Below are positions 1 through 8,427 of a stretch of 36,999 bases of DNA, piece by piece. Below the pieces are notes generated by a model. It worked only from the letters and a program-made list of their open reading frames with translations. It was not told the DNA's origin and searched no databases. The first letter of the stretch is position 1. Every line of letters starts with the position of its first letter. The position numbers and the translations under genes are program-made. The stretch lies in NCBI RefSeq assembly GCF_030503435.1, contig NZ_JAUKPO010000044.1, forward strand, positions 1 to 36,999. The letters run 5' to 3'. The DNA comes from Rhodocytophaga aerolata (GTDB lineage Bacteria; Bacteroidota; Bacteroidia; Cytophagales; 172606-1).

Positions 1-1
1 G

Positions 2-952
2 ACAGGGGATTGGGGTATTTTTCCCGGGTTGCTCTTCATGTTTGGCCAAATGGAAAATAAAGTAAATCCTTATCCGGGTTCGTCTTCTCCGATTGCTGAA
101 AACACAGAGCCGGAAAAGGATACTACTCCGGCGGAACCAGAAACCAGTCCTGTGCCTAACCCTCCCTCAACAAATGCCAATGGTACAGGATATATCGTGA
201 GAGAATACTGGAACAACATTGTTGGGTATTACTTATCTAGTATTCCACTAAAAAGTGCTCCCACCGGTACTGAGGTATTAACTAAACTGGAAGGTCCGGT
301 AGATATAGCAGATAACTATGGTACACGCATCCGTGGATACATACATCCGCCAGTTTCCGGAGAATATACACTGTATCTGGCCGGAGACAATGTATCGGAA
401 CTTTGGTTAAGTACAGATGAAAATCCTGCTAATAAAGAATTACTAGCGAAAATAGAAAAATGGACTACTCCTAGGGAATGGGAAAAGTTTGATTCGCAAA
501 AATCTGAAAAAGTTGTTTTACAAGCAGGTAAGAAGTATTACATAGAAGTGCTTCATAAAGAAATGGCTGGCGGAGATCATATTGCCGTAGGCTGGAAACT
601 TCCGGATGGCACCTTGGAAAGACCCATCCCCGGCATCAGGCTCTCTCCATTTGCTAACCCAACAGCTAAGCTGGACACTGAACAGATTTCCCAGGAGATT
701 GTGGTACAAGCTTTTCCTAACCCTTTCCGCGATCTGGTGCATGTAAATATTGGTACTCAATCTGGTGATGCAGTAATAACGCTGGTAGATGCCATAGGAA
801 AAATCAGCTACCAAAGTAAAGTGAAGCTTTCCGGCGATGAAGCAAAACTGACACTGGATTTATCAGCGAAAACGTTGGTGCCAGGTATCTACTTCCTGCG
901 CGTAGAAACGGCCAATGGGAATAAAAAGGTTATTAAACTTATAAAATCTTAA
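2..952 (+). CDS. C-terminal part of a T9SS-secreted PA14-domain protein (cut by window edge)
   Basis: The reading frame is open to the left edge without a stop, so this is the 3' part of a longer gene; the TTG at 29 is probably not the real start. After a Pro/Glu/Thr/Ser-rich linker (about nt 85-180) comes a PA14-type beta-sandwich (about nt 185-650; motifs GYIHPPVSGEYTLYLAGD and KKYYIEVLHKE). PA14 domains in secreted bacterial proteins usually bind carbohydrate. The last 80 residues form a type A T9SS sorting domain (FPNPF near the start, PGIYFLRV and a basic KKVIKLIKS end). The protein is therefore expected to be exported by Sec, cross the outer membrane by T9SS and be released or anchored at the surface. 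The catalytic part, if any, lies outside the window. Family calls are strong; overall function is unknown. Confidence 0.85.
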   Translation, partial: TGDWGIFPGLLFMFGQMENKVNPYPGSSSPIAENTEPEKDTTPAEPETSPVPNPPSTNANGTGYIVREYWNNIVGYYLSSIPLKSAPTGTEVLTKLEGPVDIADNYGTRIRGYIHPPVSGEYTLYLAGDNVSELWLSTDENPANKELLAKIEKWTTPREWEKFDSQKSEKVVLQAGKKYYIEVLHKEMAGGDHIAVGWKLPDGTLERPIPGIRLSPFANPTAKLDTEQISQEIVVQAFPNPFRDLVHVNIGTQSGDAVITLVDAIGKISYQSKVKLSGDEAKLTLDLSAKTLVPGIYFLRVETANGNKKVIKLIKS

Positions 953-988
953 TAGCCTAGATGCTGATATACTTATAAAGTACCTTTT

Positions 989-1017
989 AAAAGGCTGCCC
1001 GTTGGGTAGCCTTTTTT
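989..1017 (+). terminator. Rho-independent terminator of the PA14/T9SS gene
   Basis: A 12-bp stem (AAAAGGCTGCCC, loop GTT, GGGTAGCCTTTT; one G-T wobble) runs into a T tract, 37 nt after the stop codon. Confidence 0.85.
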
Positions 1018-1168
1018 GGTATGTAGTGAACATACAGCCTTTTTTTCGCCGGTATTATCAGGCAATATAAGCTGGTAAATAAAACCATGTTTATTTTTAA
1101 ACAAACACACTCTTAGAGAAGTATAGTAAGTAATTGTCCTTTATTACTTACCTAAAACCTAGTATCCC

Positions 1169-2239
1169 ATGTTCACAACTACCAACAAAGCAAGCTACTT
1201 TCTCAGAAAGAAAGCATTCATACCGGCATTTGTTATTTTGTGTTTATTTTCTTCTTGTACCAACAACCGTTTACTGGATGAGCTGGAGTCAATATTTCAG
1301 TCTCCGGAGAAAAAAACAGCCATTCCGGATAAAATCAACTTTTCAAAAGAGGCATTGTATCCGGAAGGGGTAAGCCACGATGCAAAAGGCCAACGGTTCC
1401 TTGTTAGCTCTCTGCGGTTTGGCACTATCGGAAGTGTATCGTATACTGGCGAATATACGCCGTTGGTAGAAGATGCCGATTTAATTTCTACGATTGGAAT
1501 TAAGGTGGACGAACCGCGTAACCGTGTATTGGTAGCTGTTTCCGACCCTGGCGCCGGCTTAAAAACATCTCCTGCTACAGCAGGGCAACTGGCTGCTGTG
1601 GGTATATATAATCTTGCAAATGGCAACAGAATGCATTTTGTAAATCTGGGTGCTCTACGGCCAGGTAAAATGCACTTTGCGAATGATATTACCCTCGATC
1701 CTCAAGGAAATGCTTATATAACTGATAGTTTTTCGCCTATTATCTATAAAGTAGATGTAAATGGCAATGCCACTGTTTTATATGAAGATGACCGGTTTGC
1801 CACACAGCCAGGTGAATTCGGATTCAATGGGATCGTTTATCATCCTTCAGGCTATTTAATTATAGCTTTTTCCAAAGAGAATAAGTTATACAAATTTCCA
1901 ATAAACAATCCTTCCAGTTACAGTGAAGTACAACTGAATACTACTTTAATGGGGCCAGATGGCCTGTTGCTAAGCAACAACGGCAAACAGCTCATCGTCG
2001 TTAATAATGCCGGAGGAGTAATGCCTGGTAAAGTAATGTCATTTACCAGTGAGGATATGTGGGCAACCGGCAGCTTACAGACAACATATGAGACCGGAGC
2101 CGTATTTCCCACAACAGCCACTGCTTATAAAAAAGAAATATTTGTGGTGTATGCCTATCTCAACAGGCTCTTTTCCGGAGCAAGCCCTGTTACTGAATTT
2201 AGCATACAGAAAGTACCTTTTGCAACTGTGAATATCTAA
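1169..2239 (+). CDS. SMP-30/NHL beta-propeller-like lipoprotein
   Basis: 356 residues. The N terminus is a lipoprotein signal with LFSSC, so Cys30 is the likely lipidated residue. The body reads like an SMP-30/gluconolactonase or NHL-type six-bladed beta-propeller: repeated blade segments such as YPEGVSHDAKGQRFLVS, NDITLDPQGNAYITDS, NGIVYHPSGYLIIAF and GPDGLLLSNNGKQLIVV. In this fold the D/N-x-x-G turns often hold a metal site for lactone hydrolysis, but many members only bind. It stands alone between two terminators, so neighbours do not help. The ATG at 1169 leads directly into the signal peptide. Fold: fairly sure. Activity: unknown. Confidence 0.72.
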   Translation: MFTTTNKASYFLRKKAFIPAFVILCLFSSCTNNRLLDELESIFQSPEKKTAIPDKINFSKEALYPEGVSHDAKGQRFLVSSLRFGTIGSVSYTGEYTPLVEDADLISTIGIKVDEPRNRVLVAVSDPGAGLKTSPATAGQLAAVGIYNLANGNRMHFVNLGALRPGKMHFANDITLDPQGNAYITDSFSPIIYKVDVNGNATVLYEDDRFATQPGEFGFNGIVYHPSGYLIIAFSKENKLYKFPINNPSSYSEVQLNTTLMGPDGLLLSNNGKQLIVVNNAGGVMPGKVMSFTSEDMWATGSLQTTYETGAVFPTTATAYKKEIFVVYAYLNRLFSGASPVTEFSIQKVPFATVNI

Positions 2240-2259
2240 CCTTGCTGTCTGTACCAAAC

Positions 2260-2300
2260 CTCAGCGGCAATTATGCCAGTTAAGTATAATTGCCGCTGAG
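2260..2300 (+). terminator. Perfect 15-bp hairpin after the propeller lipoprotein gene
   Basis: CTCAGCGGCAATTAT (2260-2274) and its exact reverse complement (2286-2300) are separated by 11 nt, about 20 nt after the stop. The tail ATTATT is only weakly T-rich, so termination is likely but not certain. Confidence 0.65.
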
Positions 2301-2486
2301 ATTATTGCTCATTCCTCTCATCAAACTTTAAAATATAACTCATTCTGAATGAATAAGTAACTGGGTTTTTCAGAGCCGCAAAATAACCTGCATGCATAAT
2401 TTTTTTGTGGTAAGGTTTACCAGAGGATAATTTTTACATTAAGCCATAAACAAGCTTAAAACGTATCTATATTATTTATCTGTGTT

Positions 2487-3113
2487 ATGAAAAAGACATT
2501 TTTAATCGCCTTCCTTTTAGTAAGCCTGGTAACCGTTGGATTTTCTCAGAGTACAAAAGGTTTGGCCCGAGTAACCAAAATGCAAGGCTATGAAGTATAT
2601 GCTTTGTGCGAACCCCTAAGAGAATATGAAGTAGTTTTTGATGTTACCACAGGCGCCAAAGCTTCTTCTATGCTGACTGGCGGAGTGGTAAACGAAGGTA
2701 TCTCCGATAAACTCAGCCAGTTTGTAAACCGGGCTATGAAAGAGGCCAAAGAAAAAAATCAGACTTTCGATGCTATCTTATATAGTGGAGGTAAAAAAGT
2801 GGTAGCTATTAAATTTAAGGAGGCTGGCAATGAAAAGACTAAAGGCATTGCGAAAGTAAATAAATTGGAAGGCCTGGAAGTATATGTGATGAGCGAACCC
2901 ATGGAAGATTATGAAACCATTATTGACGTAAACACCGGATTAAAAGCAAAATCTTATTTATCTGGTGGCTTAGTTAACAACAGTATAGAAGAAGATATGG
3001 CACAATACGTTCGGAGAACCATCCGTGAAGCGGAAGAAGCAAAGAAAGAGAAGCCAGAAGCTGTTGTATATACAGGAGGAAAACGGGCAATAGGGGTGAA
3101 GTTGAAATCATAA
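2487..3113 (+). CDS. Secreted protein of two homologous ~90-residue repeats, function unknown
   Basis: 208 residues with a clear signal peptide (residues 1-21, ending VGFSQ). The mature part is an internal duplication: residues 23 to about 114 and 118-208 align along their length. Paired motifs are TKGLARVTKMQGYEVY / TKGIAKVNKLEGLEVY, LREYEVVFDVTTGAKA / MEDYETIIDVNTGLKA, LTGGVVN / LSGGLVN, and ILYSGGKKVVAIKFK / VVYTGGKRAIGVKLK. The middle of each repeat (SDKLSQFVNRAMKEAKEK, EEDMAQYVRRTIREAEEA) looks like an amphipathic helix between beta strands. I do not recognise the family. There is no lipobox and no sorting domain, so a periplasmic location is inferred. Bounded by its own terminator, it is probably monocistronic. 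Confidence 0.85.
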   Translation: MKKTFLIAFLLVSLVTVGFSQSTKGLARVTKMQGYEVYALCEPLREYEVVFDVTTGAKASSMLTGGVVNEGISDKLSQFVNRAMKEAKEKNQTFDAILYSGGKKVVAIKFKEAGNEKTKGIAKVNKLEGLEVYVMSEPMEDYETIIDVNTGLKAKSYLSGGLVNNSIEEDMAQYVRRTIREAEEAKKEKPEAVVYTGGKRAIGVKLKS

Positions 3114-3135
3114 TATAACTATAACCAATACTTGT

Positions 3136-3170
3136 AAGCTGCTTTCTAGGAAACTAGGGAGCAGCTTTTT
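3136..3170 (+). terminator. Terminator after the two-repeat protein gene
   Basis: AAGCTGCTTTCTAG (3136-3149) pairs with CTAGGGAGCAGCTT (3154-3167) around a GAAA loop and is followed by T residues. Two mismatched positions lie in the middle of the stem. Confidence 0.8.
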
Positions 3171-3177
3171 GCTTTCT

Positions 3178-3705
3178 ATAGGAGGCACCTTAGAAACATT
3201 GCTAAATACAGAATCTGCTGAGTTCAGGTTGGTTACGTTCGTTAATATACTCAGGCTTCCATCCGTTTACATTACCACTGCATCGGCTTCGGTTAAGGAG
3301 GTAACTTTATTAGAACGTAAAACAGCCAAAATTTCTTCTTCAGTAACCCGTTCGTCTTTCATTGCCTTATGCAAAAACTCTCCTTTAAAAACCAGTAAAG
3401 TAGGTTTTGCTTTCACGAGTGTGCTAAATTTTTGGAACGGACAGAAAGCCAGGTAATGCTCAACTGAAGAAAAATGAGCAGGCCGAAGGCAAGCAACCAG
3501 TCGGCAGGGCAACATCTTTGCTGAGTAGTAAAGTGGCCAGCGTTGAACCCAACGCAACAGTCACAATGAAGTCAAAGGCATTCATTTTTGTAAGCGTGCG
3601 TTTGCCCGAAATACGGAGTAAAATTATCATACTAAGGTACGCACAAATGCCAACGATGAAGGTTCGTTGCATACTTTCCCATGTATCAAAAAATAACTTA
3701 TCCAT
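3178..3705 (-). pseudogene. Broken DUF421 (YetF-like) membrane protein gene
   Basis: The minus strand from ATG 3705 encodes the start of a DUF421 protein: transmembrane segments, then ISGKRTLTKMNAFDFIVTVA and GSTLATLLLSKDVAL. The frame then breaks. One frame over the family-like sequence continues as DWLLAFGLLIFLQLSITWLS, as if one base were lost near 3508. A second one-base loss in an A run near 3430 restores the third frame, which gives KFSTLVKAKPTLLVFKGEFL and the cytoplasmic domain motif ERVTEEEILAVLR. At 3267-3269 a TAA stands where the family normally has Glu (VVM-stop-TDGSLSIL against VVLETDGS). So three independent lesions are visible. The intact family are small multi-pass inner-membrane proteins of poorly known role. 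A sequencing error could explain one lesion but hardly all three. Confidence 0.85.
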
Positions 3706-3779
3706 CCTATAAATTGGTCATGTGCCACAAGCTTTATAAGGTATACGGGAATAGAACGGCTTTAGGTAAAAAATAAAGA

Positions 3780-3825
3780 AAGCAACGTATATAGTTAATA
3801 TTTCATTGAACCATATACGTTGCTT
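3780..3825 (-). terminator. Terminator of the M1 peptidase gene
   Basis: AAGCAACGTATAT (3780-3792) and its exact reverse complement (3813-3825) form a 13-bp stem with a 20-nt loop. Read on the minus strand, a T-rich tract follows just downstream. Confidence 0.75.
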
Positions 3826-3849
3826 GCCCATACAAAGGAAACTTATTGT

Positions 3850-5751
3850 TTATTTTACCATCGTATCCAGGGTATTGGTTGCTACAAAATGATAATTGGG
3901 CCTGGCTTTGGCATAAATGGCTTTGGCTCTTTCTTTTCCTTCAGGTGTTTTCAGTAAGGCCTGGTAGAGAGGAGTAAGAAACTTGCGGCGGCCTACATTC
4001 ACCAGAAAATTTTCTAAGGCAGGATAAGCCGGAGAATACTTGGCTTGTACGGCCTTTAGTAGCCAGGCAGCCAGTATTTCTGAGTTACCGGATTGGGTAA
4101 AATGAAAAGCTTTGTCGAGTTCCGCCATTTGGGCAGTGCTTAGCGATTCAGGCAATATACGGATGAACCGTAGCCACTCATGCGAACTCCACTCTTTGGT
4201 TTGTAGCTGAGTAGCCGCTGTACCCGATTGCCACTTTTTGGCAGCTTCTTCCACCGCAGCAAATCTTTCAGAAGTTACCTGTGGAATATTCGATGGTAGC
4301 CCCGGGCTGTAGATCCATTCCTGAATGTTTAGTTTTTCAAATGCTTCCGGATTTTCGCTGAAAAGTTCTTTCTTCAGATAGTCCAGAAATCTTTCTGTAT
4401 TCATAGACTGGAATGCATAGGTTTGAAAGTAATTTTTTACAAAAGTATCCCACTTCTCGCGGCCTACTGTGTTTTCCAGCAGCCGGAGGAAGAAAAAGCC
4501 TTTTTCGTAGGCAATATCACTTACACCATCGTCTGGGTTGCGTCCAGTAAGATTTAGTTTTAGCTGGGTGTCGGGGCTGTCTTTTCCGAACTCCTCTACA
4601 GTTTGAACCAGGTCCTGGTAACCTAAAGCTGCCAGCATGTCTGCATAGGATTTTCCGTACAGTTCCTCCATAATCCGGCGTTCAAAGTATACAGTAAATC
4701 CTTCATTGAGCCAGAAATCATTCCAGGTTTGGTTAGTTACCAAGTTGCCAGACCAGGAATGAGCCAGTTCATGGGCAACCAGGCTAGTTAACGAACGGTC
4801 TCCGGCCAGAATGGTGGGAGTTGCAAAGGTAAGTTTTGGATTTTCCATTCCACCAAACGGGAAACTGGGAGGCAATACTAATAAATCATACCGTCCCCAG
4901 GCATATTCGCCATATATTTTTTCTGCCGCTTGCAGCATCTTTTCCAGATCAGCAAATTCATTTACGGCCTTCGGTAAAGTCACGGGTTCCGCATATACAC
5001 CAGTATGCGGACCGACACTTTCAAAAGCCAGATCGCCTACAGACAATGCCAGCAAATAAGCCGGTATAGGTTTATCCATCTTAAACGTGTATACACCCTC
5101 CGCATTTTTTTCTGTCGGGTTATCTGCACTCATCACGGCAAGTAATTCTTTCGGCACTTTTACTCTGGCCGAATAGGTAAACCGGATACCAGGGCTGTCT
5201 TGTACTGGTGCCCAGCTACGTGCAAGTATGGCCTGTGACTGAGTAAATAAGAAAGGATGCTTTTTTCCGGCAGTTTGTTCTGGCGATAACCATTGTAAAG
5301 CACCTGCCTGGTCACTGGTACTATAGTGTATAGTTACTTGTTTAGTCTGGGGGGTAATGGGTATAGCCAGGGGCTGTCCCAAATGTTCTACCACTGTACC
5401 CAAAGAGAATTGTACAGGAGTTTGGTTCTTATCTAAGGTAACTTTTTGGATGGTCAGTTTGTCCGTATCCAGATATAAGGTATCGGCCTGAGATTTATTT
5501 TCTATATCTAGAATGGCTTGCCCTGTTAACGTTTTACTAGAAAAGTTTACTGTTAAGTCTAGAAACAGGTGTTTGAGTACCGCTTCATTGGGCCAGGCAA
5601 AGGAATGAATATCTTTTGTAGAAATCATAGGTGGTGTATCTGGTTGGCTAGTGGTTTCCTGGTTGTTTGGCTGTTGCTGACAAGCAAAAGTAAATAAAAG
5701 AGAACCAGTTACTAATAGGTTGAGGTATTTTTTGGAATAGGGTATATGCAT
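3850..5751 (-). CDS. M1-family zinc metallopeptidase lipoprotein
   Basis: 633 residues. The signal ends FTFAC, so Cys24 is the predicted lipidation site, followed by a Gln/Asn/Thr-rich linker. The protein shows the M1 (gluzincin) hallmarks in order: the exopeptidase motif GGMEN at 300-304, the zinc site HELAH (His327, Glu328, His331) and the third zinc ligand Glu350 in WLNEGF. The N-terminal beta domain includes a long HYST-type saddle. The size and the helical C-terminal domain fit the leukotriene A4 hydrolase/aminopeptidase B-like branch rather than the longer PepN type. It should trim N-terminal residues from peptides at the periplasmic or outer membrane face. It is monocistronic, with a hairpin terminator downstream. 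Confident on family; substrate preference is unknown. Confidence 0.93.
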   Translation of the reverse strand: MHIPYSKKYLNLLVTGSLLFTFACQQQPNNQETTSQPDTPPMISTKDIHSFAWPNEAVLKHLFLDLTVNFSSKTLTGQAILDIENKSQADTLYLDTDKLTIQKVTLDKNQTPVQFSLGTVVEHLGQPLAIPITPQTKQVTIHYSTSDQAGALQWLSPEQTAGKKHPFLFTQSQAILARSWAPVQDSPGIRFTYSARVKVPKELLAVMSADNPTEKNAEGVYTFKMDKPIPAYLLALSVGDLAFESVGPHTGVYAEPVTLPKAVNEFADLEKMLQAAEKIYGEYAWGRYDLLVLPPSFPFGGMENPKLTFATPTILAGDRSLTSLVAHELAHSWSGNLVTNQTWNDFWLNEGFTVYFERRIMEELYGKSYADMLAALGYQDLVQTVEEFGKDSPDTQLKLNLTGRNPDDGVSDIAYEKGFFFLRLLENTVGREKWDTFVKNYFQTYAFQSMNTERFLDYLKKELFSENPEAFEKLNIQEWIYSPGLPSNIPQVTSERFAAVEEAAKKWQSGTAATQLQTKEWSSHEWLRFIRILPESLSTAQMAELDKAFHFTQSGNSEILAAWLLKAVQAKYSPAYPALENFLVNVGRRKFLTPLYQALLKTPEGKERAKAIYAKARPNYHFVATNTLDTMVK

Positions 5752-6009
5752 AGCAAAATATAAAATAGCTGATAATACGTAGGTGGACTTACACTAATAC
5801 AAAAAACGAAGTTAAGCAATGCTTCTGATATCCGGGCAGCGCTTTTTGTAAGAAATACCAGCCTTGAATGGAGAAAGGCAAGCTTGATAGCCTTTGCTAG
5901 GCTACCCGTAAGTGGCTAAATTCAGAAATCATCAGGAGAGCGTAAGCATGTTTTAGGTAGGCGGAATAAACTAGTGTAGATTATACAAATAGTTCATCAA
6001 CAAAAAATA
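5752..6009. other. Gene-free stretch between the M1 peptidase and GT61 genes
   Basis: About 260 bases, or 320 including the hairpin at 6010-6043. It should hold the promoter of the M1 peptidase gene on the minus strand. I see no coding sequence and no convincing regulatory motif. Confidence 0.5.
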
Positions 6010-6043
6010 ACCGCATACATGATTAATTAATCATGTATGCGGT
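6010..6043 (-). terminator. Perfect 17-bp inverted repeat, terminator of the GT61 gene
   Basis: ACCGCATACATGATTAA is followed directly by its exact reverse complement. On the minus strand a TTATTTTTTG tract follows, about 32 nt after the stop codon of the glycosyltransferase gene. Confidence 0.75.
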
Positions 6044-6074
6044 GAGAGGAAAAGTAAGTATTTATAAGTACCTA

Positions 6075-7316
6075 TTAGGCATTCACAGGTTTGGCTGAAG
6101 TGGTAGACGACATAATCTGGCGGAGCCTGTTCTCTACTTCTTCAATATCAGCTATAATATGACTCTCATTGGATTCCCGTATATTTTTAGGTTTGCCCTT
6201 TAAATCTGACTCACATATCATATACTGGTAATTGATATCTCTGCGTTTGGAAATGATCTGATAGGTAGGCTTAATATAATGTTCAGAAAATATTTCCAAT
6301 AGGGCAGTGCCTTCCTTGCAATAGGAAAGATGAGCTAAACCTGCTCCATGTGCTGACACAATTACTTTAGCTGAAGCGAATAATTTTGCCTGCTGTTCGT
6401 AAGGCATTTTACTTAACAAAACATTCTTGAAGCCATACTTGCCTAACAACGCTTTTAGCTTATCTTCATTTAATACCTGGCGTATTTTAGAATCTCCGCG
6501 TTCAATATAAATCAACTCAGAGTGGTTGGCCGGGGCTCCTTTTTCCAGAATTAGCTGCCTGTACGAATCACACACCCATTTAGGAATAATCCTTCTGTAT
6601 TTGGTATGTGAACTAACAATCAGGTTATCTGCCTGAATATGGGCATGGCGGGCAATCTGAATAATTTTTTTGCCTTCCAAGCCTAACAGGTTTAAAACTT
6701 CTGTATGATATTTTTTGTCTAAGGCTGGTGTCAGGAAGTAATCTACTTTGTCGAACAATCCACTTTTTTTAAGCAAAAATAGACGAGCCACCGCATCATA
6801 CATCCAGTGAAAAATATTGGTGGTACAAGAGGCGCCAGCCAGCATTGAGAAAACAGTACCTTTATACTTTACCGGCTCTATAAATAATTTTTGCTTAAAG
6901 ATGTACATATCGGCAGCCGATGCGCCTATTACTGAGTCAGTGGTCTGGTAAGAAATGGGTTCAATCAGTTTGTTTTTTCCGGAAATTACCGATGTGCAGT
7001 GCCCCAAATAATTTTGCTCTATTCTACCGTTAGGAATAGAAACAATAAAAGAATCGGGAATCATATCTGCTGGCTGTGGCCGCAACTCTGGATTGCATTG
7101 CTGATAAAAAGGATCTTGCAGGTTTAAATCATTCGGGTACGAAGGAACAATATTATAAAAAGAAGCCCCTTCTGATTCTACTAACCCATTTTTTCCGGTG
7201 ATAGATGAGTAATACCCAGTAGGGCGGTAATGCTGATTATAAGGAAGACGGTATATGGAGAAATCAATGGCTCTGTTCTTAATCTTCTGGATAAGCTGCT
7301 TTGAGGTCATTTGCAA
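6075..7316 (-). CDS. Glycosyltransferase family 61-like protein
   Basis: 413 residues, no signal peptide, mostly soluble. The C-terminal half carries the GT61 (formerly DUF563) signature: LIYIERGDSKIRQVLNEDKL, the region KMPYEQQAKLFASAKVIVSA, then HGAGLAHLSYCKEGTALLEI. The HGAGL segment is the conserved core of this family. A central FHWMYDAVARLFLL segment also matches. GT61 enzymes move xylose, GlcNAc or other sugars from nucleotide donors, and in bacteria they are often found in polysaccharide gene sets. Here it stands alone, with a terminator downstream and no polysaccharide genes adjacent, so the acceptor cannot be inferred. The start at 7316 is followed by MTSKQ; Met3 is an equally possible start. 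Confidence 0.82.
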   Translation of the reverse strand: MQMTSKQLIQKIKNRAIDFSIYRLPYNQHYRPTGYYSSITGKNGLVESEGASFYNIVPSYPNDLNLQDPFYQQCNPELRPQPADMIPDSFIVSIPNGRIEQNYLGHCTSVISGKNKLIEPISYQTTDSVIGASAADMYIFKQKLFIEPVKYKGTVFSMLAGASCTTNIFHWMYDAVARLFLLKKSGLFDKVDYFLTPALDKKYHTEVLNLLGLEGKKIIQIARHAHIQADNLIVSSHTKYRRIIPKWVCDSYRQLILEKGAPANHSELIYIERGDSKIRQVLNEDKLKALLGKYGFKNVLLSKMPYEQQAKLFASAKVIVSAHGAGLAHLSYCKEGTALLEIFSEHYIKPTYQIISKRRDINYQYMICESDLKGKPKNIRESNESHIIADIEEVENRLRQIMSSTTSAKPVNA

Positions 7317-7752
7317 AATAATTAATATATATGGATCAATAGATGCTATAAAAATTTCTCTATAAGAAAGTTATGGTACCGCTTAACGCAATTGCCGGAA
7401 AATACAGGTGACAAACAGCAATTGGTGTAAGGTTCAGAACTTATAGGGATTCATGTATTAAAAGTACGATTTGCCACTGATATTACATAATTTCGTTTCT
7501 GGTATTTTATCCGTTCCCTGTTTAATCTTCCTTTATTGCCGCAGAATACAATTTTGAGTTACCTCTATATAGGTTTTATAGGATAAAAGTAAATGTAATG
7601 TTTTATCTTATTTCTAATTTTTTTGAAATAGCCTAAATGGCCACGGGTAGTGTTTCAAAAGCTGCTTGAAGCTGTATAAAAATAAATATATTTATTCTCA
7701 AATTAATCTAATATAGCTTGTAAAGCACTAAGTAACAAAAAATTAATATTGC
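7317..7752. other. Gene-free divergent region between the GT61 and tetR genes
   Basis: About 490 A/T-rich bases (including 7753-7809) separate the two divergent starts. The rightmost part carries the candidate tetR promoter listed next. In the rest I see no ORF of note, RNA gene or repeat. Confidence 0.5.
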
Positions 7753-7789
7753 GGAAACTTTGAAATACAAAAATGTTTCCATAGTTTTA
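7753..7789 (+). promoter_or_regulatory. Candidate promoter and operator of the tetR-RND operon
   Basis: A TTTG box (7759-7762), a 19-nt gap and TAGTTTTA (7782-7789) match the Bacteroidota -33/-7 pattern TTTG...TAnnTTTG except for the last base. The -33 box lies inside an inverted repeat, GGAAAC (7753-7758) and GTTTCC (7775-7780) spaced by 16 nt, which could be the TetR binding site. The ATG follows 20 nt after the -7 box. This is motif matching only. Confidence 0.4.
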
Positions 7790-7809
7790 TAGCCAGAAAT
7801 CAATTCTTC

Positions 7810-8418
7810 ATGGAAGTAAAAGAACGCATATTGACCGCTGCTGAAGAACTGTTTATGCAATACGGGTTCAGAAGTATCTCAATGGATGATATTGCCAAAC
7901 ACATCAGTGTTTCAAAAAAGACTATTTACCAGTTTTTTGAAGACAAAGATGAGATTGTGAATATAACGGTACGCAGGCATTTTGAGAAAGAAAAAGAGGT
8001 ATGTAATCATCAGGTGTTTTGTAATGCCTCCAATGCGGTAGAAGAGATGGTGAAGGTTGCCAAGCTGATTAAACTTAATACGCTGAATATTAATCCGGCC
8101 ATTATTTTCGACTTGCAGAAATACCATCCCAAAGCATGGCAGATACTTCAGGATTTTAAACAAGATTTTATTCTCCATAGCATTGTCCGCAACCTTAAAC
8201 AAGGGATTGAAGAGGGCTTATACCGGCCTGATATTGATGTAGAAGTATTGGCCCGGCTCCGCCTGGAGGAGGTGCAAATGGGTTTTGATAGCAGTATCTT
8301 TTCACCCGTAAAATTTAACCCTTATCAGACGCATATGCAATTGCTAGAGCATTTCATCAGGGGTATTGTGACCGATAAAGGCCTGGCATTATTTGATCAA
8401 TATAAAAACCGAGATTAA
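7810..8418 (+). CDS. TetR/AcrR-family transcriptional regulator
   Basis: 202 residues. The N-terminal helix-turn-helix is typical of TetR: ILTAAEELFMQYGFRSISMD, then the recognition helix region ISVSKKTIYQFFEDKDEIV (to about residue 53). The C-terminal ligand domain is variable, as usual. It is the first gene of a tight operon: the TolC-like gene starts 9 nt after its stop, followed by the fusion protein and pump. By analogy with AcrR-type systems it probably represses this operon and releases on binding a substrate of the pump. A candidate operator overlaps the upstream promoter. Family is certain; repression is inferred. Confidence 0.93.
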   Translation: MEVKERILTAAEELFMQYGFRSISMDDIAKHISVSKKTIYQFFEDKDEIVNITVRRHFEKEKEVCNHQVFCNASNAVEEMVKVAKLIKLNTLNINPAIIFDLQKYHPKAWQILQDFKQDFILHSIVRNLKQGIEEGLYRPDIDVEVLARLRLEEVQMGFDSSIFSPVKFNPYQTHMQLLEHFIRGIVTDKGLALFDQYKNRD

Positions 8419-8427
8419 TCTTTTCCT

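Noticed and set aside
3169-3456. 95-residue plus-strand ORF over the broken DUF421 gene
   Set aside because: The minus strand is the one with family motifs here; this plus-strand frame is a shadow of the pseudogene.
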